Origin: Streptococcaceae bacterium
GTDB taxonomy: Bacteria; Bacillota; Bacilli; Lactobacillales; Streptococcaceae
DNA: 10,577 bases
Direction of reading: 5' to 3'
Assembly (NCBI GenBank): GCA_031285105.1
Contig: JAITWV010000264.1
Span: forward strand, 1 to 10,577
Below are positions 1 through 7,461 of this stretch, one piece after another (the first letter of the stretch is position 1; each line of letters begins with the position of its first letter). The notes beneath the pieces are model-generated. The model searched no databases. It saw only the letters and a program-made list of their open reading frames with translations, and was not told the origin of the DNA. The position numbers were made by a program, and so were the translations under genes.

Positions 1-2
1 AT

Positions 3-108
3 TTGTGGGCGACTCGGAATATAAGAGTTGGAAATACTGCAATCATTGGATTTTTATAGCAATCGACTTGTGGGCGACTCGTGGGCGACTTGGAAATTTT
101 GCATCATG
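3..108. repeat. GC-richer direct-repeat patch, GTGGGCGACT x3
   Basis: The decamer GTGGGCGACT occurs at 5-14, 70-79 and 81-90. The last two copies are an 11-bp tandem. A second motif follows each cluster: TTGGAAATACTGCAATCAT near 28-46 and TTGGAAATTTTGCATCAT near 90-107. The patch therefore reads as two diverged copies of a unit of about 45 bp. It is clearly GC-richer than the AT-rich surroundings. Frame 2 is open from the left edge to a TGA at about position 108, and another frame is open from 25 to 198. Neither has a convincing start or SD, so I do not call a gene. It could be a remnant of a multicopy intergenic repeat or the eroded edge of an element lying to the left of the window. Confidence 0.6.
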
Positions 109-191
109 AGCAAAACGAACTCTATATCAGATAGCAAGGATTATATCCAAGTTATAGACAGTAATACTTCATTTGACCTCTCTATTGGCTC

Positions 192-228
192 ACTTTGAAC
201 TGTTAAGTAATCCTTTACAGTTCAAAGT
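192..228. repeat. 12-bp perfect inverted repeat
   Basis: ACTTTGAACTGT (192-203) and ACAGTTCAAAGT (217-228) are exact reverse complements around a 13-nt spacer. No T-run follows on either strand, so it is not a convincing intrinsic terminator. It may be an operator, a transposon-end remnant or part of the repeat patch to its left. Confidence 0.6.
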
Positions 229-287
229 AGGGTTAATTCATTATCTGCAAAAATTTTTTTCTGAAAATTAAATGATTAAATATACGT

Positions 288-326
288 AACAAACCGATTA
301 AGTCTATGGGGCTTAATCGGTTTGTT
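288..326. terminator. 15-bp inverted repeat, probable terminator
   Basis: AACAAACCGATTAAG (288-302) pairs perfectly with CTTAATCGGTTTGTT (312-326) around a 9-nt loop. The right arm runs into TTAT, giving TTTGTTTTAT at the plus-strand 3' side. The hairpin sits 5 bp beyond the stop codon of the degraded reverse-strand frame (331-642). It was therefore probably that gene's terminator, and it could work in both directions. The minus-strand U-tract is weaker than the plus-strand one. Confidence 0.6.
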
Positions 327-330
327 TTAT

Positions 331-642
331 CTATTCGTAATTATAAAATTCTAGCTTAGTATTTTTCAAAATTTTCTTTGTATATTCGCTTTCAGACATA
401 TACTTGATTTCGTGTAAATTTGCAAATTCAGCTAATTCTTCGTCAGATTGAACTACTTGTACTAATTCAGACTTTCCTTCAAAGCGACCGTTCATTATTG
501 TGTGCATGATTGAGTATTTGCCATCAGTGTTTTGCTATGAAATACCGTTATCAAGTGTTAAAGCAGAAGTGATTTTTTCGGCAATTCGCTTGATTACAGG
601 AACGACTACTGAATTTTCGGCTTGTTTGTAGAGTTGACATAA
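331..642 (-). pseudogene. 3' remnant of an unidentified gene with an in-frame TAG
   Basis: On the minus strand one frame runs from 642 down to a TAG at 331-333. It is interrupted only by a TAG at 535-537 and bounded upstream by a TAA at 643-645. The upstream 35 codons include NSVVVPVIKRIAEKITSAL. The downstream 67 codons include YSIMHTIMNGRFEGKSELV and end KLEFYNYE. The composition is protein-like, with charged, amphipathic stretches and no low complexity. The good hairpin 288-326 lies immediately behind the stop. No start with an SD is visible, and the frame has lost its 5' part where the HNH gene promoter now lies. I do not recognise the family. A short live ORF starting at one of the internal ATGs after the TAG cannot be excluded, but I see no SD for it. 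The neighbourhood suggests decayed accessory DNA. Confidence 0.5.
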
Positions 643-662
643 TTAATTTGCGGTATTAGAAA
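634..662 (+). promoter_or_regulatory. Predicted promoter of the HNH gene
   Basis: A consensus -35 TTGACA (634-639) lies 17 bp before TAGAAA (657-662), a 4/6 match to TATAAT. Transcription would begin near 669, about 27 nt before the proposed TTG start. The -35 overlaps the 5' end of the decayed reverse-strand frame. Confidence 0.55.
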
Positions 663-695
663 TATATTGATATTCTGATAATAGAGGTGAACGTT

Positions 696-1442
696 TTGGA
701 AAATAAAAATCAATTTAGGAACTGGCTCAAAGGCAAGGGGTATCAAAACAGCTCGATTGATAAATACTCCAATCAGGCAAATAAAAAAATTTTAAAAGAA
801 ATCAATGTCGATTTTTATGAAATAGAAAACTTGGATGAACTAGCTGTATTATTACTTGATGTAAGAGAGTTAGAAAAATATATGTCTAAATCACCAAACC
901 GTATGTATTCTGCTGCTATTTCAAATTACATCAAATTTAAATCTGAATTTATTGACTTATTAGACACGAAAGAAGATATAAATTATGGATCAGATATTGA
1001 AGCTATAATAGTGACTAAAGAAGATAGACTTCCTAGGTATAACAATCAACCACAACCACCATCAAAGCTAATTAAAGGAAAAACAACTCAATTTAAACGT
1101 AATTCACAGGTTGGTGCTGATGCGATAATTCTTGCTAATTACAAGTGTCAAATAAATCCTAATCATAAATTTTTTATCTCAAGGCGTACAAATAAAAACT
1201 ATGTAGAAGCACATCATCTAATACCGATTGCTTATCAAGCATTGTTTACTAATGGAATTGACGTTGTAGAAAATATTTCTGCTCTATGTCCTGTGTGTCA
1301 TCGCCTTATTCATTATGGTGTGAATGAAGAGCGCAATCTATTAATCAACCAATTGCACACAACTTTTGAAAATAGACTTTCTGTTGTTGGGATAGAAATT
1401 AAGAAAAAGGATCTTTTAGAACTATATCAAATATATTCTTAA
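696..1442 (+). CDS. HNH endonuclease, McrA-like, stand-alone
   Basis: Predicted metal-dependent DNA nuclease of the HNH superfamily, probably of restriction or defence type. The nuclease core is C-terminal. Numbering from the TTG start, it has C151 and H157, then VEAHHLIPIA with the HH pair at 173-174, the invariant-type Asn at 193 in ENISALCPVCHRLIHYG, and C198, C201, H202 and H206. This is the Cys-paired betabetaalpha-metal form, in which the Cys residues hold a structural Zn. The N-terminal ~90 residues (FRNWLKGKGYQNSSIDKYSN onward) resemble the helical, recombinase-core-like modules found in front of some restriction nucleases. That resemblance is my inference. Start choice: AGAGGTGA at 683-690 is an SD with 5-nt spacing to TTG 696. 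The in-frame GTG at 687 lies inside that SD, so the shorter 248-residue form is preferred. No methyltransferase or McrB-like partner is visible nearby. The gene is AT-rich and sits beside degraded DNA, which suggests acquisition. Nuclease fold is confident; biological target is unknown. Confidence 0.85.
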   Translation: MENKNQFRNWLKGKGYQNSSIDKYSNQANKKILKEINVDFYEIENLDELAVLLLDVRELEKYMSKSPNRMYSAAISNYIKFKSEFIDLLDTKEDINYGSDIEAIIVTKEDRLPRYNNQPQPPSKLIKGKTTQFKRNSQVGADAIILANYKCQINPNHKFFISRRTNKNYVEAHHLIPIAYQALFTNGIDVVENISALCPVCHRLIHYGVNEERNLLINQLHTTFENRLSVVGIEIKKKDLLELYQIYS

Positions 1443-1503
1443 AACACCTTGAAAACTAAGGATAGTCAAAAGCATCGCATGGAAGTGGTGAATCCAACCC
1501 CAT

Positions 1504-1532
1504 TTCCCTTTTCCCAAACAATCTTGTATAAT
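1504..1532 (+). promoter_or_regulatory. Predicted mnmL promoter
   Basis: A perfect -10 TATAAT lies at 1527-1532. The best -35 at 17-bp spacing is TTCCCT (1504-1509, 3/6), which is weak. The predicted start near 1539 leaves a 19-nt leader carrying the SD AGAGGAAA before ATG 1558. No clear terminator for the HNH gene is visible in 1443-1500, so some read-through is possible. Confidence 0.5.
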
Positions 1533-1557
1533 TGCCTCATTAGAAAAGAGGAAATTT

Positions 1558-2541
1558 ATGTTTAACTATACAGATGACCCCACCAAACGTTATCATTCAT
1601 GGAATTATGCCTTGCGTGAAGAATTTGGTGGAAAAATATTTAAAGTCCCAATTGATGGTGGATTTGACTGCCCCAATCGTGATGGTACGGTAGCTAAGGG
1701 TGGTTGTACATTTTGTTCGGTATCAGGTTCTGGTGATCATATTATCGCACCCAATGCTCCATTTGTGGAACAATTCTATAAAGAAGTTGATTTCATGCAC
1801 CAAAAATGGCCGAATGTCGAGCAGTATATTGTGTATTTTCAAAATTTTACCAATACGCATGCTCCGGTTGAAGAATTACGTCAAAAGTATGAACAAGAGG
1901 TGAATTTGCCAGGTGTGGTTGGTTTATCCATTGGCACAAGACCTGATTGTTTGCCGGATGAAACGATTGAGTATCTTGGTGAACTTAATGAACGCTTGTA
2001 TTTATGGGTGGAACTTGGTCTACAAACGACTTTTGAAGAAACCAGTGAGTTGATTAATCGTGCCCATTCGTATGAGGTCTATGTGGATGCGGTGAAGCGT
2101 CTGCGTGCCAAAGGGATTCGTGTTTGTACGCACTTGATTAATGGTTTGCCTGGCGAAACACCTGAAATGATGCGTGAAAATGTACGTCGTGTGATTCAAG
2201 ATAGTGATATTCAAGGGATAAAACTTCATTTGATGCATTTGATGTGTAATACAAAAATGACGCGTGATTATCATGAAGGGAAGTTGAAGCTGATGAATCG
2301 TAAGGAATATATTGAAGTTGTCGTAGATCAATTGGAGATGATTCCTCAAGAGATTATTATTCATAGACTTACTGGCGATGCTCCTCGTGATATGTTAATT
2401 GGTCCAATGTGGAGTTTGAAAAAGTGGGAAGTATTAAATGCGATTGATAATGAGTTGAAAAAAAGAAATAGTTATCAAGGAAAATTCAATGTTAGACAGG
2501 AGAGTTTGGTGAATGAAAACCGCCCTTCATTACTCGCATGA
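1558..2541 (+). CDS. mnmL: MnmL (YtqA), TIGR01212-family radical SAM protein, tRNA wobble uridine modification
   Basis: Radical SAM enzyme of the YtqA/YhcC family (TIGR01212). The N-terminus RYHSWNYALREEFGGKIFKV is typical. The cluster motif is the extended form this family uses: C38 in CPNRDG, then C50 and C53 in GGCTFC, instead of CX3CX2C. GLSIGTRPDCLPDE (about 122-135) and THLINGLPGETPEMM (about 191-205) are the other core blocks. The 327 residues match the family's normal length. Genetics in B. subtilis and S. mutans place this protein, renamed MnmL, in conversion of cmnm5s2U34 to nm5s2U34 in tRNA of bacteria that lack MnmC. Its product is the substrate of the next gene. The SD AGAGGAAA lies 5 nt or so before ATG 1558. 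The 3' end overlaps mnmM by 29 nt out of frame, which implies translational coupling. Nothing is missing or disrupted. The exact chemistry is known less well than the pathway role. Confidence 0.9.
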   Translation: MFNYTDDPTKRYHSWNYALREEFGGKIFKVPIDGGFDCPNRDGTVAKGGCTFCSVSGSGDHIIAPNAPFVEQFYKEVDFMHQKWPNVEQYIVYFQNFTNTHAPVEELRQKYEQEVNLPGVVGLSIGTRPDCLPDETIEYLGELNERLYLWVELGLQTTFEETSELINRAHSYEVYVDAVKRLRAKGIRVCTHLINGLPGETPEMMRENVRRVIQDSDIQGIKLHLMHLMCNTKMTRDYHEGKLKLMNRKEYIEVVVDQLEMIPQEIIIHRLTGDAPRDMLIGPMWSLKKWEVLNAIDNELKKRNSYQGKFNVRQESLVNENRPSLLA

Positions 2542-3064
2542 TTTATTAAAAGAAGTGATTAAACCTAACGATATCGTAGTGGATGCGACTATGGGTAATG
2601 GCAAAGACACGCTATTTTTAGCCCGATTATCAAGAAATGTTCATGCCTTTGATATTCAAGAAATGGCACTTACGAATACTTCACAAAAGTTAAAAGAAGC
2701 TAGACTAAATGCTAATCTTCACCTTGAAGGACATCAACACGTTGGAAAATACCTAAACAACAATTTAAAAGCTGCTATTTTTAATCTTGGTTATTTACCA
2801 AATAGCGACAAATCAATCATTACCATACCAGATAATACAATTAGGGCGATAGAAGCGATGATGAAACATTTGTTACCTACTGGCAGAATTGTTATCGTGG
2901 TCTATTCCGGTCATTTGGAAGGGATTATCGAAAAAGATATTTTGTTAGAATATGTGGCAAAAATTCCACAAGAACAATTTCAAGTCCTAAACTATCAATT
3001 TATTAATCAACGAAACAATCCACCAATTTTATTATGTATTGAAAAAAGACGTCCGTTAAAATAA
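2513..3064 (+). CDS. mnmM: MnmM (YtqB), tRNA nm5s2U34 methyltransferase
   Basis: Class I SAM-dependent methyltransferase that makes the last step to mnm5s2U34 in tRNA for Glu, Gln and Lys in Bacilli. Motif I is VVDATMGNGKDTLFLA (22-37), with D24 and the glycine loop. AFDIQ (45-49) carries the acidic residue that normally holds the SAM ribose. FNLGYLPNSDK (90-100) is the family's substrate-side motif IV. NNPPILLCIEK (168-178) near the C-terminus is also characteristic. The 183 residues fit the family, which earlier annotations call a putative rRNA methylase. ATG 2513 lies 8 nt after AGGAGAG (2498-2504), inside the end of mnmL. The gene has no promoter of its own that I can see and depends on the mnmL transcript. 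The hairpin that ends the operon begins within its last codons. Confidence 0.92.
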   Translation: MKTALHYSHDLLKEVIKPNDIVVDATMGNGKDTLFLARLSRNVHAFDIQEMALTNTSQKLKEARLNANLHLEGHQHVGKYLNNNLKAAIFNLGYLPNSDKSIITIPDNTIRAIEAMMKHLLPTGRIVIVVYSGHLEGIIEKDILLEYVAKIPQEQFQVLNYQFINQRNNPPILLCIEKRRPLK

Positions 3065-3078
3065 ATGGACGTTTTTTT
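3042..3078 (+). terminator. mnmLM operon terminator
   Basis: ACGTCC (3049-3054) pairs with GGACGT (3067-3072) and is followed by seven T. The A-run at 3042-3047 can extend the stem against that T-run, so it may also work in reverse. The left arm overlaps the last codons of mnmM and the loop includes its stop. Confidence 0.8.
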
Positions 3079-3096
3079 AGATTTAATCAATAAAAT

Positions 3097-3125
3097 TTGA
3101 TACCCTTATCTTATGAAATTAAATT
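3097..3125 (+). promoter_or_regulatory. Possible promoter of the LysM hydrolase gene
   Basis: TTGATA (3097-3102, 4/6) and TAAATT (3120-3125, 4/6) are 17 bp apart. The start would lie near 3132, just before the SD, leaving a very short leader. The palindrome CTTAATTAAG (3128-3137) overlaps this point. I see no WalR-type TGTAA direct repeat, although genes of this kind are often under WalR. Confidence 0.35.
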
Positions 3126-3150
3126 TTCTTAATTAAGGGGGGAAAATGAG

Positions 3151-4812
3151 ATGGTTACAAGAACTTCAAGAAAAGCTAGAAGACAAAGAAATGAACGAAT
3201 AAAGCGCAATTATGTGTTAAAAAAAGGAGCCAAAACAGCGTTTAGTTGTGCGGCGGTTGTCAGTTCTATTTCGGCAAGTTTGGCAGCACCAACATTTACC
3301 AATGAAGCCAGCGCACAAACAACGGCTGCTTCGCGTGCACAATATATTGAAAATTTAGCAATTCATGCAGTACCTGTGGCAAATCGCAATGGATTATGGG
3401 CGTCGGTCATGATGGCACAAGCGATTTTAGAAAGCAATTGGGGGCAAAGTGGTTTGTCTTCGCCGCCACATCACAATTTATTTGGGGTTAAAGGAAGTTT
3501 TCAAGGTAGAAGTGTTACCTTTCCGACGAGAGAATTTTTAAATGGTCAATGGGTAACAATTAATGCAGCTTTTCGTTCGTATCCTTCGTTTACCCAAAGT
3601 TTTGAAGATTATGCGTTTGTGATTAGAAATGTTAATTTTGGTTCAGGTCCATTTTATATTGGCGCATGGAAAGCTCATTCTCGCTCGTTTCGTGATGCGA
3701 CTGCTTGGCTTCAAGGGCGATACGCAACAGACCCAAACTATGCGGCATTATTGAATAATATTATTGTTTCAAATAATTTAACGCGCTTTGATACAATGGA
3801 TGGTGTTGGTACAGGAAATATTCCAGTAAACAATGTAAATACTGGAAATAATAACAATAATAATAGCAATTCATCTACGAGCACTTCTGGCACTTACCGA
3901 GTTGTTGCAGGGGATACGTTATCAAGAATTGCTGTTAATTTTGGTACAAGTGTTGCTAATTTAAAGTCATGGAATAATTTGAAGAGTGATTTAATTTTTG
4001 TAGGTCAAACGCTGCAAGTGCAAGCAAGTGGTGGGACTTCGACAAATAATAATACGAATACGAATACGCCAACCAATCAAGCGACACATTTGGTGGTTTC
4101 AGGTGATACATTGTCAGCTTTAGCAATCAGATATCAAACGAGCGTGGCAAATATTCGTTCTTGGAATGGATTAACTAGTGATATGATTCGAGTTGGACAA
4201 GTATTAAGAGTAAGTGCTACTGGAAATACGAACACGAATAATAATGCGAACACAAGCACAAGCACCAATACGAATAATCAAACGAATCATACGGTTGTTT
4301 CAGGTGATACGTTGTCATCGTTAGCACTAAGATATAACACAAGCGTTGCCAATATTCGCTCATGGAATAATTTAAATAGTGATTTGATTAGAATTGGGCA
4401 AGTATTACGAGTAAGTGCTACTGGAAGTTCAACGTCAACGAATACTTCAAATACACCAAACACCAATGCGAATACAAGTAGTGCTTCAGGGCAAAATTAT
4501 ACAATTGTTTCAGGAGATACCTTATCTGCTATTGCCTTACGCTTTGGTACTACGGTTGCTAATTTACGTTCATGGAATAATATTAATGGCGATCTGATTC
4601 GAGTTGGTCAAGTGATAAGAGTCAGCAGTTCAGGAAGTGTCTCAAACAATACTACGAATACCCCACCTTCAACCAACACCTATACGGTCAGAAGTGGCGA
4701 TTCACTTTGGGCGATTGCTCAAGCGAATCATACCAGTGTGGATAATTTGATTCGTTTAAATAATTTACGAACAGATGTCATTGTGATTGGTCAAGTTTTA
4801 AGACTAATATAA
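3151..4812 (+). CDS. Secreted N-acetylglucosaminidase with five LysM domains (AtlA/AcmA-like autolysin)
   Basis: Predicted peptidoglycan hydrolase that cuts beta-1,4 bonds after N-acetylglucosamine, probably to separate daughter cells. Residues 1-55 form a long basic export signal (RTSRKARRQRNERIKRN, then a modest hydrophobic stretch) with a likely cleavage after EASA. Residues 61-214 are a glucosaminidase (GH73) domain. E94 in AILESNWGQSGL is the likely catalytic acid, NLFGVKG follows at 109-115, and YATDPNY at 191-197 is the conserved tyrosine block. Five LysM modules lie at about 249-291, 312-354, 380-422, 450-492 and 511-552, joined by Asn/Thr/Ser-rich linkers. Compared with E. faecalis AtlA it lacks the Thr/Glu-rich N-terminal domain and has one LysM fewer. 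It is longer than three-LysM AcmA. The SD AAGGGGGG (3135-3142) stands 8 nt before ATG 3151. The gene is monocistronic between two terminators. Domain assignment is firm; its exact identity as the major autolysin is inferred. Confidence 0.9.
   Translation: MVTRTSRKARRQRNERIKRNYVLKKGAKTAFSCAAVVSSISASLAAPTFTNEASAQTTAASRAQYIENLAIHAVPVANRNGLWASVMMAQAILESNWGQSGLSSPPHHNLFGVKGSFQGRSVTFPTREFLNGQWVTINAAFRSYPSFTQSFEDYAFVIRNVNFGSGPFYIGAWKAHSRSFRDATAWLQGRYATDPNYAALLNNIIVSNNLTRFDTMDGVGTGNIPVNNVNTGNNNNNNSNSSTSTSGTYRVVAGDTLSRIAVNFGTSVANLKSWNNLKSDLIFVGQTLQVQASGGTSTNNNTNTNTPTNQATHLVVSGDTLSALAIRYQTSVANIRSWNGLTSDMIRVGQVLRVSATGNTNTNNNANTSTSTNTNNQTNHTVVSGDTLSSLALRYNTSVANIRSWNNLNSDLIRIGQVLRVSATGSSTSTNTSNTPNTNANTSSASGQNYTIVSGDTLSAIALRFGTTVANLRSWNNINGDLIRVGQVIRVSSSGSVSNNTTNTPPSTNTYTVRSGDSLWAIAQANHTSVDNLIRLNNLRTDVIVIGQVLRLI
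3895..4806 (+). repeat. Tandem LysM-coding repeats
   Basis: Five in-frame LysM units start at about 3895, 4084, 4288, 4498 and 4681, so they are 183-210 bp apart. Each encodes GDTLS or GDSLW, then SWNN or RLNN, then GQVLRV or a variant. Units 2 and 3 are closest at DNA level: both end with CAAGTATTA, one variable base, then GAGTAAGTGCTACTGGAA. The fifth unit is the most diverged (SLWAIAQANHTSV) and ends the protein. Units 2-3 are the likely place for length variation by slippage or recombination. Confidence 0.85.
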
Positions 4813-4815
4813 GAT

Positions 4816-4851
4816 AAAAGAGCAAGCAAATGAAAAATGCTTGTTCTTTTT
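4816..4851 (+). terminator. Terminator of the LysM hydrolase gene
   Basis: AAAAGAGCAAGCA (4816-4828) pairs with TGCTTGTTCTTTT (4838-4850). The stem has 13 bp with one G-U, the loop 9 nt, and a T-run ends the hairpin. It starts 3 nt after the TAA and separates the hydrolase gene from leuS. Confidence 0.85.
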
Positions 4852-4863
4852 ACACTCAAAAAC

Positions 4864-4928
4864 TTGAAATTCCAACTAAAAAGCCTTACTCTTAAGAAGA
4901 TAAAAATTAAAATCGGAGGACTTCTTAA
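4864..4928 (+). promoter_or_regulatory. leuS promoter and short leader, no T-box
   Basis: TTGAAA (4864-4869) stands 17 bp before TACTCT (4887-4892). The -35 is good and the -10 poor (3/6). The SD CGGAGGA (4914-4920) is strong. TTAAGAAG (4892-4899) is the exact reverse complement of CTTCTTAA (4921-4928), and the latter abuts the ATG, so the SD would lie in the loop of that hairpin. Only 78 nt separate the preceding terminator from the start codon. There is no TGGNACCGCG-type T-box motif. Confidence 0.45.
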
Positions 4929-7454
4929 ATGAGTTTTAACCATCTAGAAGTAGAAAAAAAATGGCAGAAATATTGGGCGGCTAATCACACATTCAACACA
5001 ACTGAAGATAAAAACAAACCTTACTTTTATGCCTTAGATATGTTCCCTTACCCTTCAGGAGCTGGTCTTCACGTTGGACATCCCGAAGGTTATACGGCAA
5101 CAGATATTTTGTCGCGTATGAAAAAAGCACAAGGTTATAATGTCCTTCATCCAATGGGCTGGGATGCGTTTGGTTTACCGGCGGAGCAATATGCCTTAGA
5201 TACAGGAAATGATCCAGCTGAATTTACCAAGACAAATATCAATACCTTCCGTCGTCAAATGCAGTCATTAGGCTTTTCTTATGATTGGAACCGTGAAATT
5301 GATACTACTGACCCTGAGTATTATAAATGGACACAATGGATTTTTACGAAATTATATGAAAAAGGTCTAGCTTATGTGGCAGAAGTTCCAGTTAACTGGG
5401 TAGAAGAATTAGGAACGGTTATTTCAAATGAAGAAGTTTTACCAGATGGCACTTCAGAACGTGGTGGTTATCCAGTCGTGCGTAAGCCGATGCGTCAATG
5501 GATGTTAAAAATTACTGCTTATGCTGAGCGTTTATTAGAAGACTTAGAAGATTTGGATTGGCCTGAAAGCTTAAAAGAAATGCAACGTAACTGGATTGGT
5601 AAGTCAACGGGTGCAAATGTGACCTTTAAGGTTGAAGGAACGGACTTAGATTTCACTGTATTTACCACTCGTCCAGATACTTTATTTGGAGCAACGTATG
5701 CAGTTTTAGCTCCTGAATTAGATTTAGTTGGGCAAATTACAACACCAGAGCAAAAAGCAGCGGTTGATGCATATATTGAAATGGCCTCTAAAAAATCAGA
5801 CTTAGCCCGTACTGACTTAGCAAAAGATAAAACAGGTGTATTCACAGGCGCTTATGCAATTAATCCAGTCAATGGAGCCAAAATGCCGATTTGGATTGCT
5901 GATTATGTTCTGCAAAGTTATGGAACAGGAGCAATTATGGCCGTTCCTGCACATGATACGCGTGACTGGGAATTTGCGAAACAATTTGACTTAGAAATCT
6001 TGCCTGTATTAGACGGTGGCGATGTTTCGGTTGAAGCTTATACAGAAGATGGTTTGCATATTAATTCAGGATTTTTAGATGGCTTAGGTAAAGATGAAGC
6101 AATCGAAAAAATGAATGCTTGGCTAGAAGAAAATAATGTCGGTGGCAAGCAAGTTAGTTATCGTTTACGTGATTGGTTATTTTCTCGTCAACGTTATTGG
6201 GGTGAACCAATTCCAGTGATTCATTGGGAAGACGGAACTTCAACAGCCTTAAGTGAATCTGAGTTACCATTAATCTTACCAAAAACAACCAACATCAAAC
6301 CGTCAGGAACAGGTGAGTCACCACTTGCCAATATTGAAGAATGGGTAAATGTGGTAGATCCAGTTACTGGTAAAAAAGGTCGCCGTGAAACCAATACAAT
6401 GCCACAATGGGCTGGTTCAAGCTGGTATTATTTACGCTATATCGATCCAAAAAACAAAACAATGCTCGCTGATCCTGAAAAATTAGAGCGTTGGTTGCCA
6501 GTGGATATCTACATCGGAGGAGCAGAACATGCGGTATTACACTTATTATACGCACGTTTTTGGCATAAATTCCTTTATGATATCGGTGTTGTTCCAACCA
6601 AAGAGCCATTCCAAAAATTATTTAACCAAGGAATGATTTTAGGTAAGTCTTACAAAGATTCACGTGGCGCATTAGTTCCAACAGACCAAGTAGAAACGAT
6701 TGACGGTAAATATTTCCGTATTTCAGACAAGGAAGAATTAGAACAAATCGATGCGAAAATGTCTAAATCATTGAAAAACGTTGTAAATCCAGATGATGTC
6801 ATCAAAGAATACGGTGCAGATGCTTTGCGCTTATATGAAATGTTCATGGGACCACTAGATGCTTCGATTGGTTGGAGTGAAGATGGTTTAGAAGGAGCAA
6901 GACGTTTCTTAGATCGAGCATGGCGTTTGATTGTTGATGAAGAACATGATGGCAGAATGCGTGATCGTATTACCACTTACAACAACGGTGCATTAGATAA
7001 GGTGTATCATGAAACAGTCAAAAAGGTAACAGAAGACTTTGAGAAATTACAATTTAACACGGCAATTTCCCAATTAATGGTCTTTGTAAATGCAGCCAAC
7101 AAAGAAAAAGTTGCGCTACATTACCCATACATTAAAGGTTTTGTTCAATTATTAGCCCCAATTGCCCCACATATGAGCGAACAATTATGGGAAATTTTGG
7201 GCGGAACAGACTCAATCGTAAATTACGCATGGCCAACATATGACGAAGCGATGTTAGTAGAAGATGAAATTGAAATTGTCTTCCAAATTAACGGTAAAGT
7301 TCGTGCCAAATTGACGATTCCAGCTGATTTATCAAAAGAAGAATTAGAAAAATCAGCATTGGCAAATGAAACTGTTCAGCGTCACTTAGATGGGTTAACT
7401 ATTCGTAAAGTCATTGCAGTACCGAATAAATTAGTGAATATTGTTGCGAATTAA
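4929..7454 (+). CDS. leuS: Leucyl-tRNA synthetase
   Basis: Class Ia cytoplasmic aminoacyl-tRNA synthetase that charges tRNA-Leu and hydrolyses mischarged products. The HIGH-type motif is HVGH (48-51) in [18 protein letters not shown]. The CP1 editing domain has TTRPDT (246-251) and [15 protein letters not shown] with D343. The catalytic loop is KMSKS (610-614). The C-terminal ~200 residues are the anticodon-binding and LeuRS-specific regions, ending [25 protein letters not shown] lacks the Cys of NWCP seen in zinc-binding LeuRS forms, which I believe is usual in lactic acid bacteria. The 841 residues exceed the 804 of B. subtilis LeuRS. The excess matches an insert of about 37 residues at 573-609 (from [14 protein letters not shown]) just before KMSKS, like the leucine-specific insert of Streptococcus and Lactococcus enzymes. 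Single-gene unit with a strong SD (CGGAGGA). Identification is secure. Confidence 0.98.
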   Translation: MSFNHLEVEKKWQKYWAANHTFNTTEDKNKPYFYALDMFPYPSGAGLHVGHPEGYTATDILSRMKKAQGYNVLHPMGWDAFGLPAEQYALDTGNDPAEFTKTNINTFRRQMQSLGFSYDWNREIDTTDPEYYKWTQWIFTKLYEKGLAYVAEVPVNWVEELGTVISNEEVLPDGTSERGGYPVVRKPMRQWMLKITAYAERLLEDLEDLDWPESLKEMQRNWIGKSTGANVTFKVEGTDLDFTVFTTRPDTLFGATYAVLAPELDLVGQITTPEQKAAVDAYIEMASKKSDLARTDLAKDKTGVFTGAYAINPVNGAKMPIWIADYVLQSYGTGAIMAVPAHDTRDWEFAKQFDLEILPVLDGGDVSVEAYTEDGLHINSGFLDGLGKDEAIEKMNAWLEENNVGGKQVSYRLRDWLFSRQRYWGEPIPVIHWEDGTSTALSESELPLILPKTTNIKPSGTGESPLANIEEWVNVVDPVTGKKGRRETNTMPQWAGSSWYYLRYIDPKNKTMLADPEKLERWLPVDIYIGGAEHAVLHLLYARFWHKFLYDIGVVPTKEPFQKLFNQGMILGKSYKDSRGALVPTDQVETIDGKYFRISDKEELEQIDAKMSKSLKNVVNPDDVIKEYGADALRLYEMFMGPLDASIGWSEDGLEGARRFLDRAWRLIVDEEHDGRMRDRITTYNNGALDKVYHETVKKVTEDFEKLQFNTAISQLMVFVNAANKEKVALHYPYIKGFVQLLAPIAPHMSEQLWEILGGTDSIVNYAWPTYDEAMLVEDEIEIVFQINGKVRAKLTIPADLSKEELEKSALANETVQRHLDGLTIRKVIAVPNKLVNIVAN

Positions 7455-7461
7455 TAAACAC

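Noticed and set aside
106..198. 30-residue frame MSKTNSISDSKDYIQVI...
   Set aside because: Only a weak TTGGAAAT precedes the ATG, the frame lies in a repeat patch and is open upstream to 25, so no independent gene is supported.
2020..2364. 114-codon minus-strand frame within mnmL
   Set aside because: It is a shadow of a well-conserved gene with no SD. Similar minus-strand frames within leuS (5519-5845, 6364-6609, 6650-6976) and the second methyltransferase gene (8787-9053) are dismissed for the same reason.
3146..3202. 18-codon frame from ATG 3146 (begins MRWLQELQEKLE), overlapping the start of the LysM hydrolase gene
   Set aside because: The SD is only 3 nt from this ATG and 8 nt from the real start at 3151. 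The frame is short and probably accidental.
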